Counted from the stretch's first letter, positions 18,128 through 27,474 are shown. The stretch is DNA of 64,000 nt from Williamsia muralis NBRC 105860 (GCF_001598915.1 NZ_BDAP01000002.1:124001-188000), one strand, 5' to 3'. Notes: generated by a model from the letters alone, not told the origin. Program-made: numbers and translations.

Positions 18128-18967
18128 CCGGTGGTGGCCTTTGTTCCCCCAGGTAGTCCGTGTTCTTCGAGAGCGAAATGTAGGTTCTCAAGTTGCCTGT
18201 CGGATTCTCATAGAGATGTCGGCGGCGCGACGGATTGTCAACGAGCTGTCGGAAGGCCTTTGAAAAGCGTGGCCGATGCGATTCACAGCAGTGACCTGCG
18301 TATATCGCTGAGTCGAGCGCTGAGGTCATTTGCCAGGTGGGCAAAACTCGCATCTCTGAGCTGGGCGGTTGCCTGCCGGTACGAATCCGCCACCGTCTAC
18401 GAGAGTTCGTTGAAGCGCAATCGCATCTTGCTCGCCGGTATGACCCCGCGACCGTGTGGATCTCGGCGCGGCCGTTCTGGTAAACGGCGAGTTCGGAGGA
18501 CGCAATCGCCGCCATTGCCCCGACTTCCTCCTTCGCCGTGAGACAACACTTCTGTGGTCGTAAATATGAAGAACCTGCGCACTGCAGCGAAAGTCGAAGC
18601 GCAGGAAGTCTTCGCCTGGACACGCCAGATCAGCTATCGCATCGGAGCCGAGTATGAAGTCTGGACAGGCACCGATCCGGAACTTGCTCGAGAACGTTCG
18701 CTTCCTGGCGCGGTCACGACGTGAGTCGAGGGCGATGGAGTTCGACGAACATGTCCGTGAGTTGCAATGGCCATTTTCGATCGGCGATGCAGAAACGCAG
18801 CTAAGGAACGAGGGGGAGGGGTGCAGATGCGTGTCTGCGTTACCTACCAGCGCCCCTACCCCCTGTCGGATCTGTTGTCTCGCTCGCCGCAGGAGACGAG
18901 TCTGCAAGTGGGAGCGAAATCTGAGGGCGCGAGGAAATTCGGTTGCAGACTGCGCCAGAATGGAGGA
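18128..18967. other. Stretch of 840 bases without a confident gene
   Basis: Between the lon promoter and the HEPN-like gene no frame reads convincingly as a known protein. Base composition is visibly less GC-rich than the flanks. One short plus-strand frame, 18566-18724 (52 residues, beginning MKNLRTAAKVEAQEVFAWTR), looks moderately protein-like and could be a small gene or a remnant. The longer frames on both strands have implausible composition. The lon promoter lies at the left end. Confidence 0.4.
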
Positions 18968-19399
18968 ATGGAAGATCTCCCAGACGACTTCGCTATCGCG
19001 CTCGGCCGCGTGCTCTACCTGGGCGGACGAGTCGAGATGCTGCTCGACCGCTTGCTGACACGCCCCGGGGGTCAGCCGCTCCGGCTTGGCCTTAGCGGGG
19101 CACAACTGATCAAGGAGCTGCGCAAAATCATCACATCGGCCGAGCCTGCGGAGGCGATCGTGGACGGCTATGAGGCCATGCACGAAGGGCGCAACCATCT
19201 CGTTCACGGCGCACACCAGTACGCGAACGGCGTCCTCTGGACCTGGCGAGAGCCATCTCGAGCGAAGGGGAACGCCGCCCTCAGTTTCCAGTTCGGGCTG
19301 GAACATCTTCAAGGCACTGCGCAGAGTTGGCAGAACCTCGCCGACGCGGTTTATGAGGAACTCCGCCGCCGCAATCCGAGTGCAGCCGAAGCGGACTGA
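18968..19399 (+). CDS. HEPN-like protein of unknown function
   Basis: A 143-residue mostly helical protein. Residues 75-80 read RNHLVH, an R-N-x3-H motif of the kind found in the catalytic loop of HEPN domain ribonucleases, embedded in EAMHEGRNHLVHGAH. The N-terminal part, EDLPDDFAIALGRVLYLGGRVEMLLDRLL, fits a first long helix. HEPN proteins are frequent in toxin-antitoxin and antiviral systems, but some family members are not nucleases. ATG 18968 is preceded by GGAGGA with no spacing, so the true start may be further upstream in the same frame (18827 or 18767). A RES-domain gene follows 268 bases downstream on the same strand. Confidence 0.55.
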   Translation: MEDLPDDFAIALGRVLYLGGRVEMLLDRLLTRPGGQPLRLGLSGAQLIKELRKIITSAEPAEAIVDGYEAMHEGRNHLVHGAHQYANGVLWTWREPSRAKGNAALSFQFGLEHLQGTAQSWQNLADAVYEELRRRNPSAAEAD

Positions 19400-19667
19400 A
19401 GCCACTGAACCGGACGCGATCTGTTTTCGTCGAAAAAGCGGCTGACGACGAATCAGCGGACGTGCCGTCCACGTGGTCCGCTAGTTCCGTCAGTTCGTAC
19501 CGAACTCTCGTGGAGTAGCTCAACGCTCTGTAGTGCGGCGATTGTTCAACGCATGGTCTTTCGCCGCATCGAACGACTGATCGCCACGAAGCGGGCCCAG
19601 CTGCCGGCGGGCGGCTGCCGGGTCTTTGCAGTAGCGCATCGCGGCTGTCCTGGCCCATTATCAGCCC

Positions 19668-20870
19668 ATGGGATTGATGAAGCGCCATCTCGCCGAGATC
19701 GAGGAACGCGGCTGGGCCGGCACCGATGCGGTGGTGTGCACCGCGTGCGTGAGTGATCCGGCTCTGGCCGACGCGGTCGCTGGTCAGGCGGGTAGCGGCC
19801 CATGCTCGTTCTGTGATACCGCCCCGCCACAGCTCAGCGCCCCGCTGGAGGTGGTGCTGGAGCTCGTTGTTGACGGGATCCGCGCCGAGTATGACGACCC
19901 GGTCAACGAAGCGGCCTGGGACTCCGAGGACGGGTATCTGACACCCAAGGGGCCGTGGGATACCTACGACCTGTTGCAAGAGTTGGACGTCAGCGACAAT
20001 GCTGCCGTCCTCGACGAGATCGCACGGAAATTGCAGGGCACGTTGTGGTGTCAGCGCAATCCCTACGCCGCGGCCCGCGCGGAGGCGTTGGTGTGGAGCT
20101 GGGATCAGTTCCGCAGTTACGTCAAGACCACACGGCGATTTACCTTTCTCAGTCCCGACCCGTCGACCGCCGACGGCGCTGGCATGTACTCGATGGATGC
20201 GGTACCCGCCGCGATCGCCCGCGCGGTTGTGGACTCGAACCTGGTGATGACTTTGCCCGTCGGGCACCGATGGTGGCGTGCACGCGTCGACTCCACCGGC
20301 GCCACCTTCTCCGGCGCCACCGAGATCGGGACGCCGCCAGCGACGTTCGCTCGCGACAACCGAATGAGCCCTACCGGAATCGGCGCGTTCTACGGCGCAT
20401 CCACCAGCGGTGGCACGGTAGCCGAGGTGGCCGGCTATGCCAACCCCACCGACATCGTGAGCATCGCACAATTCGCCTTGGCCCGAGAGTTGCGCGTGGT
20501 CGACCTCCGTATCCCGCCCCCGGTGCCGTCACTGTTCGATCCCGAACGCCGCCACCTGCGCCCCGCGATTCAGTTCCTGCACGACTTCGTCGAGTCCATC
20601 CGCGCGCCCGCCGCCCCCAGCGGACCATCGGGGCTGAATCTGGACTACATCCCGACCCAGATCATCACCGAATTTCTCCGCTACGAAGTGCCTGATGCAG
20701 TCGGGACCAGTGACGGGCTCATGTGGAGATCGGCGGCGGACCCCACCGTGGACGCGTGCGCACTGTTCGTCACCAATGAGCAGTGCGCCGACCCGGGATG
20801 CGAAAACACCGACACCCGCATGGTTCTCGATCCGACGACCCTCACCCACTGCACTGTGGGCGCGATGTAG
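19668..20870 (+). CDS. RES-domain protein with HEPN/RES-type N-terminal domain
   Basis: The 400-residue protein has two zinc-binding cysteine pairs at the start (Cys24, Cys27, Cys46, Cys49), a helical domain to about residue 190 of the kind named HEPN/RES N-terminal domain, and a C-terminal RES domain. The RES triad is visible: Arg in HRWWRARVD, Glu in GTVAEVAG, Ser in GLMWRSAA, with RMSPTGIGAFYGAS and DYIPTQIITEFLRY between. RES toxins such as MbcT degrade NAD+. No canonical Xre/MbcA-type antitoxin gene is adjacent, so it differs from simple toxin-antitoxin pairs. Activity is inferred from family only. Confidence 0.82.
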   Translation: MGLMKRHLAEIEERGWAGTDAVVCTACVSDPALADAVAGQAGSGPCSFCDTAPPQLSAPLEVVLELVVDGIRAEYDDPVNEAAWDSEDGYLTPKGPWDTYDLLQELDVSDNAAVLDEIARKLQGTLWCQRNPYAAARAEALVWSWDQFRSYVKTTRRFTFLSPDPSTADGAGMYSMDAVPAAIARAVVDSNLVMTLPVGHRWWRARVDSTGATFSGATEIGTPPATFARDNRMSPTGIGAFYGASTSGGTVAEVAGYANPTDIVSIAQFALARELRVVDLRIPPPVPSLFDPERRHLRPAIQFLHDFVESIRAPAAPSGPSGLNLDYIPTQIITEFLRYEVPDAVGTSDGLMWRSAADPTVDACALFVTNEQCADPGCENTDTRMVLDPTTLTHCTVGAM

Positions 20871-21064
20871 TCCAGTCGCCACGGCGGCGTTTCCATCGCA
20901 CAGCGGAAGGCTGAGGCGGCACTTCGCCGCGGCCTCCTGCGTCGAGCTAGCCGGAGTCAGCTCGTGCACTGCCCCGCGATGACCTGGTTGTAGACATACG
21001 AGGCCAACACTAAAACCGTGATCCTGCCATGATTCGACAGTCACGACTGGCCTTAGCCCCAGCG

Positions 21065-22015
21065 TCAGAACAGACCAGACGGTGAAATCGCGATCTGCGC
21101 GAGATGCATCTCAGGATCTACAGCTTCGTCATCAGACTCGTCAACAGTCTGTTCGTAGACGACAAAGGTGCCATCATCGTCCGGTCCAAGAAGCACAGGG
21201 TTGCTGTCGTAGCGTTCATCGGTACGCGACGACCTTCTCTGACCGCCTTGGAATGCCAACTCCCGCAATATATTCCTCACGTCTTCATACGTGTATGAAC
21301 TTCTTCCCGGCAGAATGTCTGACGGCACTGTAGCCAGCTGTGGCCAGGTCGAGCGCCCGCAGTCGTTGATCTCCGTAAAGAACTGTTGGAGGGGTACGGC
21401 TGCACGGAGCAGACCGGTGTGTTTGCCCCCTTCCCATGCCCACGTCACGGCGACTGATCTCGAATGGATGTGATGCCCGGGCCTGTGCGTCACCGCAGCT
21501 GTGAGAAGAGAGACCTTTTGTTTTGATGGTCGCGCCGATGTTCGGCCAATATCGATGTCCAGGGCTCGTGCGAGAACGTCCAGCGGAAGAACGACTTGAC
21601 GGCTGACGAACCACCACTCAGAGGATCGTCCAAAAGCAATGTCAGCTGGTCTGGGCGCGCGCGGATTCGGAAAGTGAGCCAAATGCGCGCGGTAGTCATC
21701 GCGGATGTCGCCAATCCAGTTCGGGATTGGGAACACATAAAACGGCCAATAGCCACGAGGTTGGCGGCTGTAGTCGAATAGTTGTTGCACGTCGACGTAG
21801 ACACGGTGCACTTCTGGACTACTCGGGTGGTGAGTCGCGGTCTTCAGCTCGAGCTGGATGGTTTTACCGATCGACCCACCGTGGTTACGGATCGGGTTCA
21901 TAGCAAGGTCGTGTCCGCTTACCGGCCACCACAGACTTGCATGTGAGCGGTACCGGTAGGTGACGTACTGACTGACCCAATGTTCGAGCGTCTTCTCGGG
22001 TGGAGAAACAGGCAT
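21065..22015 (-). CDS. Uncharacterised 316-residue protein, possible nuclease fold
   Basis: I do not recognise the family. Near the start the protein reads HWVSQYVTYRYRSHASLWWP, SGHDLAMNP and then GKTIQLELKTATHH. An aspartate followed by E-x-K on a predicted strand resembles the PD-(D/E)XK nuclease core, but this is weak evidence. Further on, WWFVSRQVVLPLDVLARALDI suggests a helical region; the C-terminus is acidic (DESDDEAVDPEMH). The DNA is less GC-rich than its neighbours, consistent with acquisition. It faces the RES gene. Confidence 0.6.
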   Translation of the reverse strand: MPVSPPEKTLEHWVSQYVTYRYRSHASLWWPVSGHDLAMNPIRNHGGSIGKTIQLELKTATHHPSSPEVHRVYVDVQQLFDYSRQPRGYWPFYVFPIPNWIGDIRDDYRAHLAHFPNPRAPRPADIAFGRSSEWWFVSRQVVLPLDVLARALDIDIGRTSARPSKQKVSLLTAAVTHRPGHHIHSRSVAVTWAWEGGKHTGLLRAAVPLQQFFTEINDCGRSTWPQLATVPSDILPGRSSYTYEDVRNILRELAFQGGQRRSSRTDERYDSNPVLLGPDDDGTFVVYEQTVDESDDEAVDPEMHLAQIAISPSGLF

Positions 22016-22387
22016 TTACCCACTCTCGCATGACTATCGCTCGGCTTGGTGGAACTCAGTCAAGCCTCGGAGCTGTTTCGAGACAGCGACAAACAGATCA
22101 CGTCATTCCATCCGCTCGATGCTCGCAGATGTGACTTACACGCGGCCGATCGCGGCAACCCCACAATCGATCAGGGACGAGCCGGGACCGGCACCGGTAG
22201 TGGCAGATCGACGTCACATCGAGACGCTCGGACGCCACAGCAGGATTGCGGGGAGGCTAATCAAATGTTCGGTTTGTTGATAATCGAATGCCGACATCTA
22301 CATGAGAACTCTGAGGTCGCACCCGACAGACGCGCCGAGAACCTATACGAAATCGCGATGGCGTTCAGCTGCTCAGCAGCCCGGTAT
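22016..22387. other. Intergenic stretch of 372 bases
   Basis: No convincing gene is seen between the unknown minus-strand gene and the desaturase. Plus-strand frames here have unlikely composition and overlap the desaturase 3' end. The region upstream of the 316-residue gene must hold its promoter, but no clear -35/-10 pair stands out. Confidence 0.35.
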
Positions 22388-23626
22388 TCAGCGCTTACCG
22401 GCGCGCAGGGCCCCGATGGCAGCTTTCAGTCCGCGGCGTGGGCTCGCCGGTTCCACGGTCGTCTCACGCGGATCGGCGAGTCCGAATCGCTGCTCGCTGC
22501 TGGTCTCCGGTGCGTCATCGGACGATCGCGACAGGAAGCTGTCGGGAAGGGCGAGTTTGTGGATGGTGCGCAAGGCCAGCCAGTACTGTCGCGGCAATGA
22601 CCCCGTCGTATACGGGAGATCGAACTTCTCGCAGAGGGCCTCGACACGTTTGGCTATCTCGGGGTAGCGATTGCTCGGCAGATCCGGGAACAGATGGTGC
22701 TCGATTTGATAGCAGAGGTTCCCGCTCATCAGCGCCATCAACGGCCCGGCTTTGAAGTTCGCGCTGCCGAGCATCTGTCGCAGGTACCACTGCTGCCGTG
22801 TCTCCGACTCGTACTCGGCCATCGTGAACTTCTCTGCGCCGTCAGGGAAATGACCGCAGAAGATGACGGCGTATGCCCAGAGGTTGCGGATCAGGTTCGC
22901 CGACGCGTTGGCCGTGAGCGTGGTCTTCCACGCCCGTCCGGTCAGGGCGGGAAAGAGGACAAAGTCCTTGCCCATCTGCTTGCCGATCTTTCGCCAGAAG
23001 GTGCGACTGGCTTCGGACTTGCCGATCCGGCTGATGTCGGTGCCTGGATGCCGCTCGACGTCCATTCGCTTCTGGGCGTCCAGGTCGTGGCGCGCGATGC
23101 CCCATTCGAAAGTGGTCGCGAGGACGACATTGGCCAGCGGCTGAATCAGATTCACCGGGCGCCAGGCGACGTCGCGGGTCATCCGGAGGATGCCGAAACC
23201 GATGTCGTCATCCATGCCGACGATGTTGGTGTAGAGGTGATGCGAGTAGTTGTGGGCCCGTTTCCACTGCGACGACGGGCCGACCTGGTCCCATTCCCAT
23301 GAGTTGGAGTGGATCTCGGGGTCGTTCATCCAGTCCCACTGTCCGTGGCTGATGTTGTGACCGAGTTCCATGTTCTCGAGGACCTTCGAGCAGGCCAGCA
23401 TCGACGTCCCCAGCACCCACGCGGGCTTTCGCCGAGATCCCATGAGTACCACGCGGGCGCCTATCTCGAGCCCACGTTGCAGGGCGATGACGCGATGTAT
23501 GTATCGCCAATCGCGTTCACCGCGTTGGTCTTCGATGTCGCGTCGGATGGTGTCGAGCTCACTGCTGAGCGAGTCGAGGTCGACGTCGGTGAGATGGGCG
23601 TATCGAGCTATGTCGGTGATGGCCAC
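22388..23626 (-). CDS. Acyl-CoA desaturase, DesA3-like
   Basis: A 412-residue membrane di-iron desaturase strongly resembling mycobacterial DesA3 (Rv3229c), which introduces a delta-9 double bond into stearoyl-CoA. The three histidine boxes are visible: HNISHGQWDW, HNYSHHLYTN and QIEHHLFPDLPSNR. The segments CGHFPDGAEKFT and QWYLRQMLGSANFKAGP are also characteristic. GTG 23624-23626 was chosen because homologues begin VAITDIA-like. DesA3 in mycobacteria works with a flavin oxidoreductase; no such partner gene is adjacent here. Confidence 0.9.
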   Translation of the reverse strand: MAITDIARYAHLTDVDLDSLSSELDTIRRDIEDQRGERDWRYIHRVIALQRGLEIGARVVLMGSRRKPAWVLGTSMLACSKVLENMELGHNISHGQWDWMNDPEIHSNSWEWDQVGPSSQWKRAHNYSHHLYTNIVGMDDDIGFGILRMTRDVAWRPVNLIQPLANVVLATTFEWGIARHDLDAQKRMDVERHPGTDISRIGKSEASRTFWRKIGKQMGKDFVLFPALTGRAWKTTLTANASANLIRNLWAYAVIFCGHFPDGAEKFTMAEYESETRQQWYLRQMLGSANFKAGPLMALMSGNLCYQIEHHLFPDLPSNRYPEIAKRVEALCEKFDLPYTTGSLPRQYWLALRTIHKLALPDSFLSRSSDDAPETSSEQRFGLADPRETTVEPASPRRGLKAAIGALRAGKR

Positions 23627-23919
23627 GGGGTGCGCTCCGCTCCGGCGAGTCTCTGTCGGGAAGTCTCGTCGGTGGTGTTCGGACGAGGTCGCGCCCTCGG
23701 CGATCGAGGGTCGAACACGTACAACACTTGAATATCCGGGCAGCGAACTTGTGTGGCGATCCCGCGGGCCGTGGGCGGCGGAACCGGCCCCGGGCCGGCT
23801 GGTTTTCTCAGCACTGTCCACGTAACCCGTAAATCCGTGACCTGTCAATCTGTTGTCGGGGCTGTTCGCTGCACGCTGAAACTCGACGACCGCTGCACCG
23901 GCGTGTATCCGAGTGCGAG

Positions 23920-24516
23920 TCAGATGTCGGGTCGGAGAACTTCCATGGCGTCGTCGAGGACTGCTCGTGCGGCGTCGGCCATCGAGATGTTGTCCCTCTC
24001 GGCGCGCTGCGACAGGTGCGTGTTCGCCGCCTGCATCGTGGCTCCTCGTGCCAGCAGGACACCGAGAGCCTGGTCGATGGCCGAACGATCTTCGAGGTCC
24101 CGCTGCATGTCGCCACCGGGATCGTTCTCGAAGGGCACTGCTGGCGGCAGCTGGGTGTCCACGTCGATCGTCGCCGGATCCGAGTTCATCGCAAGGCTGA
24201 CGTCCGCAACAAGGTCAACGAATGCGCCAGGCGTCCCGGCCAGCAAGACCAGACGGGATTCGATCTCGGGCCCGGATCGTGAGCGCAGCGGGATGGATAC
24301 GGACGTGACTGCCACTACGCCCTGACGGACCGGGACGGCGACCGAGAACGGGCGGTGGTCCACCACCACAGTCAGCGCAACCGAGACCAGTGAGTCGATC
24401 GACTCGGTCAGGGCTGCAACCAGCTCTGCCAGGCGCTGGTGAAGATCGACCGAGGGGTCGTCCAGCCCGGCGGTCAGTGACGCGAGCGCAGCAACCAGCT
24501 GAGAATCCGACTTCAT
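23920..24516 (-). CDS. ANTAR-domain protein
   Basis: A 198-residue protein. The C-terminal 50 residues form an ANTAR domain (RSAIDQALGVLLARGATMQAA and DNISMADAARAVLDDAM), an RNA-binding module that causes antitermination when dimerised. The N-terminal part, LVAALASLTAGLDDPSVDLHQRLAELVAAL followed by beta-rich sequence with PFSVAVPVRQGVVAV, looks like a divergent sensory domain. It follows a GAF-ANTAR gene on the same strand, separated by 188 bases. Confidence 0.8.
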   Translation of the reverse strand: MKSDSQLVAALASLTAGLDDPSVDLHQRLAELVAALTESIDSLVSVALTVVVDHRPFSVAVPVRQGVVAVTSVSIPLRSRSGPEIESRLVLLAGTPGAFVDLVADVSLAMNSDPATIDVDTQLPPAVPFENDPGGDMQRDLEDRSAIDQALGVLLARGATMQAANTHLSQRAERDNISMADAARAVLDDAMEVLRPDI

Positions 24517-24704
24517 GTGTATCCGCGGCGGACCCGACCGCCAATTGAGTATTTCCTGCACCCACCAGGGAGGCGTGTGATGCCCGCGCCTCCAGCGGGT
24601 CGGGACCCGCCCCTGCTGACGTCCGGCGATTTCGACCCTACGCGTCACACATCCGGCGCGAAACCCCAACGCATTCATGGCGCGGCCCCGATATCGGGTG
24701 AGTT

Positions 24705-25511
24705 CTATGAGCCGGAGCGCCGCGCCTGGGCCCGTCGTTTCGCGTCGTCGAAGATCGACTGGGCGACATCGGCCAGCTTCTTGTGGTCCTTCTGGCTCAT
24801 CTCCCGCAATTTCACGAACGCCTCGGCGCTGGTGCACCCGCTGCGGCTGACCACGATGCCGATGGCGTGATCGATGACCTTGCGATTGGTCAGAGCCTTC
24901 TGCAGTTGCTCGGAAAGCAGCAATGCATTCGACAACGCTTGCGCATTCTGCACCGACACTGCCGCGGGAACGGCGAATAATTCAGCGAGGGTGACGGCGC
25001 GATCATCGAACGCATTCTTCGCGCGGGCGTACACATTCATCGCGCCGAGCACACCGTCGTCGGTCTTGAGCGGTAGCGACAGAACACTGTGCACACCGAG
25101 TCTGCCGACGCGGGGCCCGAACCGCGGCCACTGCGCGTCCCCACCGAGCGAGCCCGAACGTACGGTTCGGGCGCGCTCGGCAGCAGTGATGCACGGGCCC
25201 TCGCCGAGCGAATACTGGATGCGGTCCACCGCGACGACAAAATCGTCGCTCGCGACAACCGTGTCCGGGCGATCGCCGTCGAGCAACGTCAATCCGGCCC
25301 CATCAGCGCCGGGAATGGCATGTACCGCGAACTCGGCTATGTGCGTGAGTGTTTGAGGGAGTGTCAGCGAACTCATCGCCAGCTGTGACAGCGAACTGAG
25401 ACTGTTGCGGAGCTCTTCGACGTCGTCGCCGAAGAGCTCGTCGCGGTCCATCCCGAGATCGAGATCGGGCTCAACGTGCGCCGCAACCGCGTCGGGGATG
25501 TCTCCGGTCAT
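24705..25511 (-). CDS. GAF and ANTAR domain protein
   Basis: The 268-residue protein has a GAF domain at about residues 45-185 (TLTHIAEFAVHAIPGADGAGLTLLD, YSLGEGPCITAAE, LGVHSVLSLPL, LGAMNVYA) and an ANTAR domain at about 205-260 (ALTNRKVIDHAIGIVVSRSG, SAEAFVKLREMSQ). Such proteins sense small molecules or redox state and regulate genes by RNA antitermination; they are common in mycobacteria and relatives. The ATG at 25509-25511 is used; an in-frame start slightly upstream cannot be excluded. It is upstream of a second ANTAR gene. Confidence 0.86.
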   Translation of the reverse strand: MTGDIPDAVAAHVEPDLDLGMDRDELFGDDVEELRNSLSSLSQLAMSSLTLPQTLTHIAEFAVHAIPGADGAGLTLLDGDRPDTVVASDDFVVAVDRIQYSLGEGPCITAAERARTVRSGSLGGDAQWPRFGPRVGRLGVHSVLSLPLKTDDGVLGAMNVYARAKNAFDDRAVTLAELFAVPAAVSVQNAQALSNALLLSEQLQKALTNRKVIDHAIGIVVSRSGCTSAEAFVKLREMSQKDHKKLADVAQSIFDDAKRRAQARRSGS

Positions 25512-25733
25512 GTGCGTCCTCACCTCGGTCACGGACGCATGCATCCTCCGAACAAAGATTGAGACCAGCTTATCGGGCATTGCCCGACGGGGTCGGCAAC
25601 GTGAGGATTGCGGGCCGGTGAAGCCCTCGCCACCCACCCGCTCGAATTCGCGCCGCTTGCAGACGCGCGCACCGGTTGCAACGGGCGCGCATGCCGGTAG
25701 GCGGCGCGAACTTTCGGCGCGGGTAGCGAGCAC

Positions 25734-26042
25734 TCAAGTCAGGTTTGGCGGTGTGAACCCCTCGAGTATCACGACGTTGCTGGTTGCGGCTTGGTGTCGT
25801 TGACCGATCACGGCTTGATAGTCGGGACCGGTGTACCAGGCGTTGGCGGCGGCGACGCTCTCGAACTCGAGTACGACGGTGATGTCGCCATGCCAGTCGC
25901 CCTCGGCGACGAGGTGCGGCGGCCCGGCAATGATTGCTGTTCCCCCGGCAGCGATCACAGAGGGTACCGCGGCGGCACTGTAGGCAGCGAGTGCTTCTGG
26001 GTCGCGGACCTTTTCGGTGAATATGACATATCCCTTGGACAT
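25734..26042 (-). CDS. DUF1330 family protein
   Basis: A 102-residue protein with the dimeric alpha/beta-barrel layout of DUF1330: KGYVIFTEKVRDPEALAAY, GGTAIIAGPPHLVAEGDW, and VVLEFESVAAANAWYTGPDYQ. Function is unknown; small proteins of this fold often bind or modify metabolites. It is an isolated minus-strand gene between the GAF-ANTAR gene and the frameshifted VOC gene. Confidence 0.85.
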   Translation of the reverse strand: MSKGYVIFTEKVRDPEALAAYSAAAVPSVIAAGGTAIIAGPPHLVAEGDWHGDITVVLEFESVAAANAWYTGPDYQAVIGQRHQAATSNVVILEGFTPPNLT

Positions 26043-26183
26043 TGATTGAGTTCCGTTTCTGGTGGTTGATGTAGTCGAGCGTAAGGTCCGCCCCTAGATA
26101 TCCGGCTGTCCGCCAGGGGTTCTCGGAACCGTTGAGAGGAGATTCCGTTAAGAAGTCGAGCAGCCTTCAAGAAAAGGGTCCTG

Positions 26184-26539
26184 GTGAATCGCATTGTGGG
26201 AGTGACGCTCGATTGCGTCGACGTGAAGACCGCGGCCTTCTTCTGGAAAGCCGCTCTTGGATACGACGAACCAACCCCTTGCACAGACGATGCGCAGTTC
26301 CATGCGCTCGTGTCGCCGAACGGAGGCCTGCATCACCTCACGCTGCAACGCGTGACGGAAGCGAAAGCGGGCAAAACCGGGTTCACCTCGACATTTTCGT
26401 AGATGACCTCGACTCGGAAGTTGCCCGACTGGTTGGCCTCGGTGCGAGAACCGTGGAGGAACACAACGACGAAGGCGGGTACCGAACCGCGGTTCTGGCC
26501 GACCCGTTGGAAAACGAGTTCTGTCTAGTCCAGCGCTGA
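26184..26539 (+). pseudogene. VOC family protein with a one-base frameshift
   Basis: Two frames together make one glyoxalase/bleomycin-resistance-type protein. From GTG 26184 the first reads RIVGVTLDCVDVKTAAFFWK and continues to LQRVTEAKAGK. The second continues RVHLDIFVDDLDSEVARLV and ADPLENEFCLVQ to the stop at 26537-26539. The join falls at the run of four A bases at 26373-26376; one extra A restores a single 118-residue frame. Either the gene has decayed or the base was lost in sequencing. Without correction the first frame stops at 26400-26402. Confidence 0.75.
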
Positions 26540-26544
26540 GCGGT

Positions 26545-27474
26545 TCAGGGGAGCACGATGACCTTCCCTGCGATCCGTCCGCCGGCTGCTTCGTTGTGGA
26601 GGGCGGGCAGTTCGGTGAGAGGTATCCGCCGCGTGACCTCGATGGTGAGTGCGCCGGCGTCGACCAGGGACACGATCTCGGTAAGGCGTGTGCGGTTCGG
26701 TTGAACGAACACGGTGGCTGCCCGCACATTTCGTGCTTTGTCGTCGGGCGTCGCCATGAACGCGGTGGTGCTGACAACGGCGCCGCCGTCTCGAACGGCA
26801 GTGACGAGGGTGGCGAACTGCTCGGGTTCGATGGGGGCGAGGTTGAGCAATACGTCTACTTGCCCGTCGACGGCATCGAGTAGGGCGGTGTTGGTGTGAT
26901 CGATGATGTGGTCGGCGCCCGCGGCGCGGACAGCGTCGATACTGCGTGGGCTGGCGGTTGCGATGACGTGCACGCCAGCGCGTTTGGCCAGTTGGATGGC
27001 GTACTTGCCGACCACGCCTCCGGCGCCGACGATCAGCACGCTCTGTCCGCTGGTCAGCTGTCCGTCGTCGAACAGCGCCTGCCATGCAGTCAGGGCGACA
27101 GACGGTAGTGCCGCGGCGTCGTCCAACGACACAGTGGTGGGGGCGTGCACCAGTGCCTGGGCTGGGGCGGTGACGTACTCGGCTGCGCCACCGTCGTGTT
27201 CCATCGGCAGGAACCCGATGACATCGTCGCCGACTGCGAGGTCGTTTACGCCCTCGCCCAGCGCATCCACGGTGCCCGAAACGTCATATCCGGGGATGTG
27301 CGGCAACACAATTGGGATGGGCAAGAACCCAGCCCGCATGCCATTGTCGGCGGCGTTGTACGCCGACGCTGCCACACGCACGCGGACCTGTCCGGCGGCC
27401 GGCGTCGGCTGCTCGACATCTCCGTAGTGGAGGACTTCGGGACCGCCGACCTCGTGGAACTGTACTGCCTTCAT
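26545..27474 (-). CDS. NADP-dependent alcohol dehydrogenase/quinone oxidoreductase family protein
   Basis: A 309-residue medium-chain dehydrogenase/reductase. The N-terminal GroES-like domain has MKAVQFHEVGGPEVL and HIPGYDVSGTVDALGEGV. The nucleotide-binding domain has VGAGGVVGKYAIQLAKRAG and AAGADHIIDH. Zinc ligands are not evident, pointing to the zinc-independent quinone-reductase branch. The ATG at 27472-27474 follows an AAAGGAGT ribosome site. It is divergent from a MarR gene, with two palindromes between them, so MarR control is likely. Confidence 0.88.
   Translation of the reverse strand: MKAVQFHEVGGPEVLHYGDVEQPTPAAGQVRVRVAASAYNAADNGMRAGFLPIPIVLPHIPGYDVSGTVDALGEGVNDLAVGDDVIGFLPMEHDGGAAEYVTAPAQALVHAPTTVSLDDAAALPSVALTAWQALFDDGQLTSGQSVLIVGAGGVVGKYAIQLAKRAGVHVIATASPRSIDAVRAAGADHIIDHTNTALLDAVDGQVDVLLNLAPIEPEQFATLVTAVRDGGAVVSTTAFMATPDDKARNVRAATVFVQPNRTRLTEIVSLVDAGALTIEVTRRIPLTELPALHNEAAGGRIAGKVIVLP

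Noticed and set aside
16748-18541. 597-residue frame opposite lon
   Set aside because: Shadow frame of lon, no domain, and it runs through the lon promoter.
18326-19405. 359-residue minus-strand frame over the HEPN-like gene
   Set aside because: Low-complexity Arg/Ser-rich composition; the plus-strand protein with an RNHLVH motif is more convincing.
22046-22600. 184-residue plus-strand frame before the desaturase
   Set aside because: It overlaps the 3' end of the DesA3-like gene and has no protein-like pattern.
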